A stretch of 7,714 nt of DNA from contig JAHIYS010000028.1 of assembly GCA_018814965.1 (NCBI GenBank), positions 1-7,714 on the forward strand, given 5' to 3'. The first letter of the stretch is position 1, and every line of letters starts with the position of its first letter. Under the pieces are notes generated by a model. That model was given only the letters and a program-made list of their open reading frames with translations. It was not told the origin of the DNA and did not search any database. This DNA comes from Gammaproteobacteria bacterium (GTDB taxonomy: Bacteria; Pseudomonadota; Gammaproteobacteria; UBA9339). Below, piece by piece: positions 6,698-7,714 of this stretch. The translations under genes were made by a program, and so were the position numbers.

Positions 6698-6726
6698 TTG
6701 ACATAGTAAATTCCTACAGTTAGTAT
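6698..6726 (+). promoter_or_regulatory. Sigma70-type promoter for rpmF-plsX
   Basis: A perfect -35 TTGACA (6698-6703) is followed after exactly 17 bases by TAGTAT (6721-6726), a 4/6 match to the -10 consensus. Transcription would start near 6733 and give an untranslated leader of about 160 bases before rpmF. Confidence 0.65.
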
Positions 6727-6732
6727 TGATTT

Positions 6733-6894
6733 TTAAATTTATTCCTTGCGGTCTCAGTTTTTAACGAGGCGGGTATTTTGCGCGGGGACAATAAACATAT
6801 AAAATACATACATGCCCGTGTTGGGCGAGCGGTGGGATTTATTCTCAGTGCAAAATCAAAAAGGTGTTTTGATTTATTTGATATTGGAGGCAAA
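6733..6894 (+). promoter_or_regulatory. Putative untranslated leader of rpmF with small hairpins
   Basis: The leader is richer in GC than the spacer before it, especially at 6744-6836. It can fold GTCTC...GAGGC (6751-6770, inner GTT/AAC extension with one bulged A) and GCCC/GGGC (6814-6826). The arm GTCTC (6751-6755) can also pair with GGGAC (6785-6789), so two folds exclude each other. I do not recognise a known riboswitch or ribosomal-protein leader. The Shine-Dalgarno GGAGG is at 6886-6890. Confidence 0.3.
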
Positions 6895-7101
6895 ATGGCA
6901 GTTCAAAAGAGTAGAGTAACAAGGTCTAAGCGTGGTATGCGTCGTGCGCATAGTGCGTTAACTGGTCCAACCCTTTCATCTGATAAAACCACTGGTGAAA
7001 CCCACCTTCGGCATAATATGACCAAAGATGGGTATTATCGTGGTCGTCAAGTTGTGGCTCCAAAGCCAATTAAAACAACTGATGCTGATACAGAAGAGTA
7101 G
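6895..7101 (+). CDS. rpmF: 50S ribosomal protein L32
   Basis: Small basic protein of the large ribosomal subunit. It has 68 aa, and MAVQKSRVTRSKRGMRRAH, LSSDKTTGETHLRHNMT and DGYYRGRQVV match E. coli L32 (57 aa) along its length. There are no Cys residues, so it is the zinc-independent form, as in E. coli. The C-terminus is about ten residues longer and ends acidic (TTDADTEE). GGAGG lies 4 bases before the ATG. The frame is open upstream to a TTG at 6778, but those 39 codons do not look like L32 and lack a ribosome-binding site. It sits 5 bases before plsX, the conserved rpmF-plsX pairing that links ribosome and lipid synthesis. Confidence 0.97.
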   Translation: MAVQKSRVTRSKRGMRRAHSALTGPTLSSDKTTGETHLRHNMTKDGYYRGRQVVAPKPIKTTDADTEE

Positions 7102-7106
7102 TAACC

Positions 7107-7714
7107 TTGGAAAAGATAACGATTTCAGTGGATGCTATGGGCGGAGATACTGGGCCCAGTGCTACGGTCCCAGCTGCTTTTCGCTTATTAGCAAGACACC
7201 CAAATGTAGAATTAATTCTTGTCGGTAACCAAGAAATACTAAACGCCGCTATAGCTGATCAAGATCGTGATGACCTAAAAAGCCGTATTATAGTGCGACA
7301 TGCTTCTGAAGAAGTCTTTATGGATGAATTACCATCCAAGGCATTGCGTACTAAAAAAGATTCCTCTATGCGGGTAGCAATCAATTTAGTTAAAGAAAAG
7401 GTTGCAGATGCTTGTGTAAGCGCAGGTAATACTGGTGCTTTAGTAGCTACTGCAAGATTTGTGCTAAAGACGTTACCTGGTATTGATCGTCCAGCGATTA
7501 CCACTCAATTTCCTACGATGATCCCTAATAAAAGCACTAATATCTTAGATCTTGGGGCTAATGTTGATTCAAAAGCAGAATATCTTTTTCAACTTGCTGT
7601 TATGGGAACAGTTTTGTCTAAAGTTATAGATAACATTCCTGCTCCAAAAGTTGCTTTATTAAATATTGGTTCAGAAGATATTAAAGGTAATGAACAGATT
7701 AAGGCTGCAGCGCA
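7107..7714 (+). CDS. plsX: Phosphate acyltransferase PlsX (partial, cut by window end)
   Basis: Makes acyl-phosphate from acyl-ACP and phosphate, the first step of the PlsX/PlsY route to lysophosphatidic acid; a peripheral membrane enzyme. The visible 202 residues are roughly the first 60% of a family of about 340 aa. Motifs: SVDAMGGDTGPSATVPAA (7-24), RTKKDSSMRVAINLVKE (81-97), VSAGNTGALVATA (104-116), ILDLGANVDSK (146-156) and LLNIGSEDIKGNEQIKAA (184-201). The start is TTG at 7107. It gives MEKITISVDAMGGD, in register with E. coli PlsX; an in-frame TGA lies 19 bases upstream and the next in-frame GTG would remove the first strand. GAAGAG in the last codons of rpmF is the likely ribosome-binding site, so translation is probably coupled. 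fabH would be expected next. Confidence 0.96.
   Translation, partial: MEKITISVDAMGGDTGPSATVPAAFRLLARHPNVELILVGNQEILNAAIADQDRDDLKSRIIVRHASEEVFMDELPSKALRTKKDSSMRVAINLVKEKVADACVSAGNTGALVATARFVLKTLPGIDRPAITTQFPTMIPNKSTNILDLGANVDSKAEYLFQLAVMGTVLSKVIDNIPAPKVALLNIGSEDIKGNEQIKAAA

Noticed and set aside
6778..6894. 39-codon in-frame upstream extension of rpmF
   Set aside because: It starts at TTG without a ribosome-binding site and has no likeness to L32, while GGAGG sits right before the ATG that gives the canonical MAVQ start.
7259..7504. 81-codon minus-strand frame over plsX
   Set aside because: It is the shadow of plsX, whose conserved motifs run through the whole stretch on +.

Overview
The window looks like core chromosome of an AT-rich gammaproteobacterium. 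The main evidence is gene order. rne and rluC are divergent, and rpmF and plsX follow rluC in the same direction, which is the backbone of the enterobacterial block rne/rluC/yceF/yceD/rpmF/plsX. RNase E has the gammaproteobacterial N-terminus and L32 is the zinc-free form. The low GC and the three-gene transhydrogenase would fit Legionellales-like or similar AT-rich lineages, but the species cannot be named from the sequence alone.

Layout, left to right. (1) Positions 1-108 hold an open frame on + that ends in TAA, the unrecognised 3' end of a gene or a gene remnant. (2) A strong hairpin at 162-190 has a T-rich tail on the minus strand and should terminate the pnt operon. (3) On the minus strand, running from 3015 down to 203, lie pntAa, pntAb and pntB, the three subunits of proton-translocating NAD(P) transhydrogenase, separated by 9-11 bases. 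(4) rne (RNase E, 697 aa) is also on minus, only 43 bases upstream of pntAa with no visible terminator between, so rne and pnt may share transcripts. (5) A 423-base AT-rich divergent region separates rne from rluC and holds candidate promoters for both sides and a small hairpin in the rne leader. (6) On + is rluC (23S rRNA pseudouridine synthase, GTG start). (7) A 371-base stretch follows with no convincing gene, where yceF and yceD lie in enterobacteria; its right half carries a good sigma70 promoter and a GC-richer leader. (8) rpmF (ribosomal protein L32) is followed at once by plsX (phosphate acyltransferase, TTG start), which is cut by the window edge.

The genes cover RNA processing and ribosome maturation (RNase E, RluC, L32), entry into phospholipid synthesis (PlsX) and NADPH supply (PntAa/Ab/B). 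I see no mobile element, CRISPR array, tRNA or rRNA. I do not find a clearly new system. The points most worth a second look are the transhydrogenase's relocated proton-channel histidine (Asn at the usual beta His position, His42 in the small alpha2 subunit), the missing yceD/yceF with a leader-like RNA in their place, the rne-pnt linkage, and a short RNase E tail that keeps a membrane-binding helix and an Arg-rich patch.
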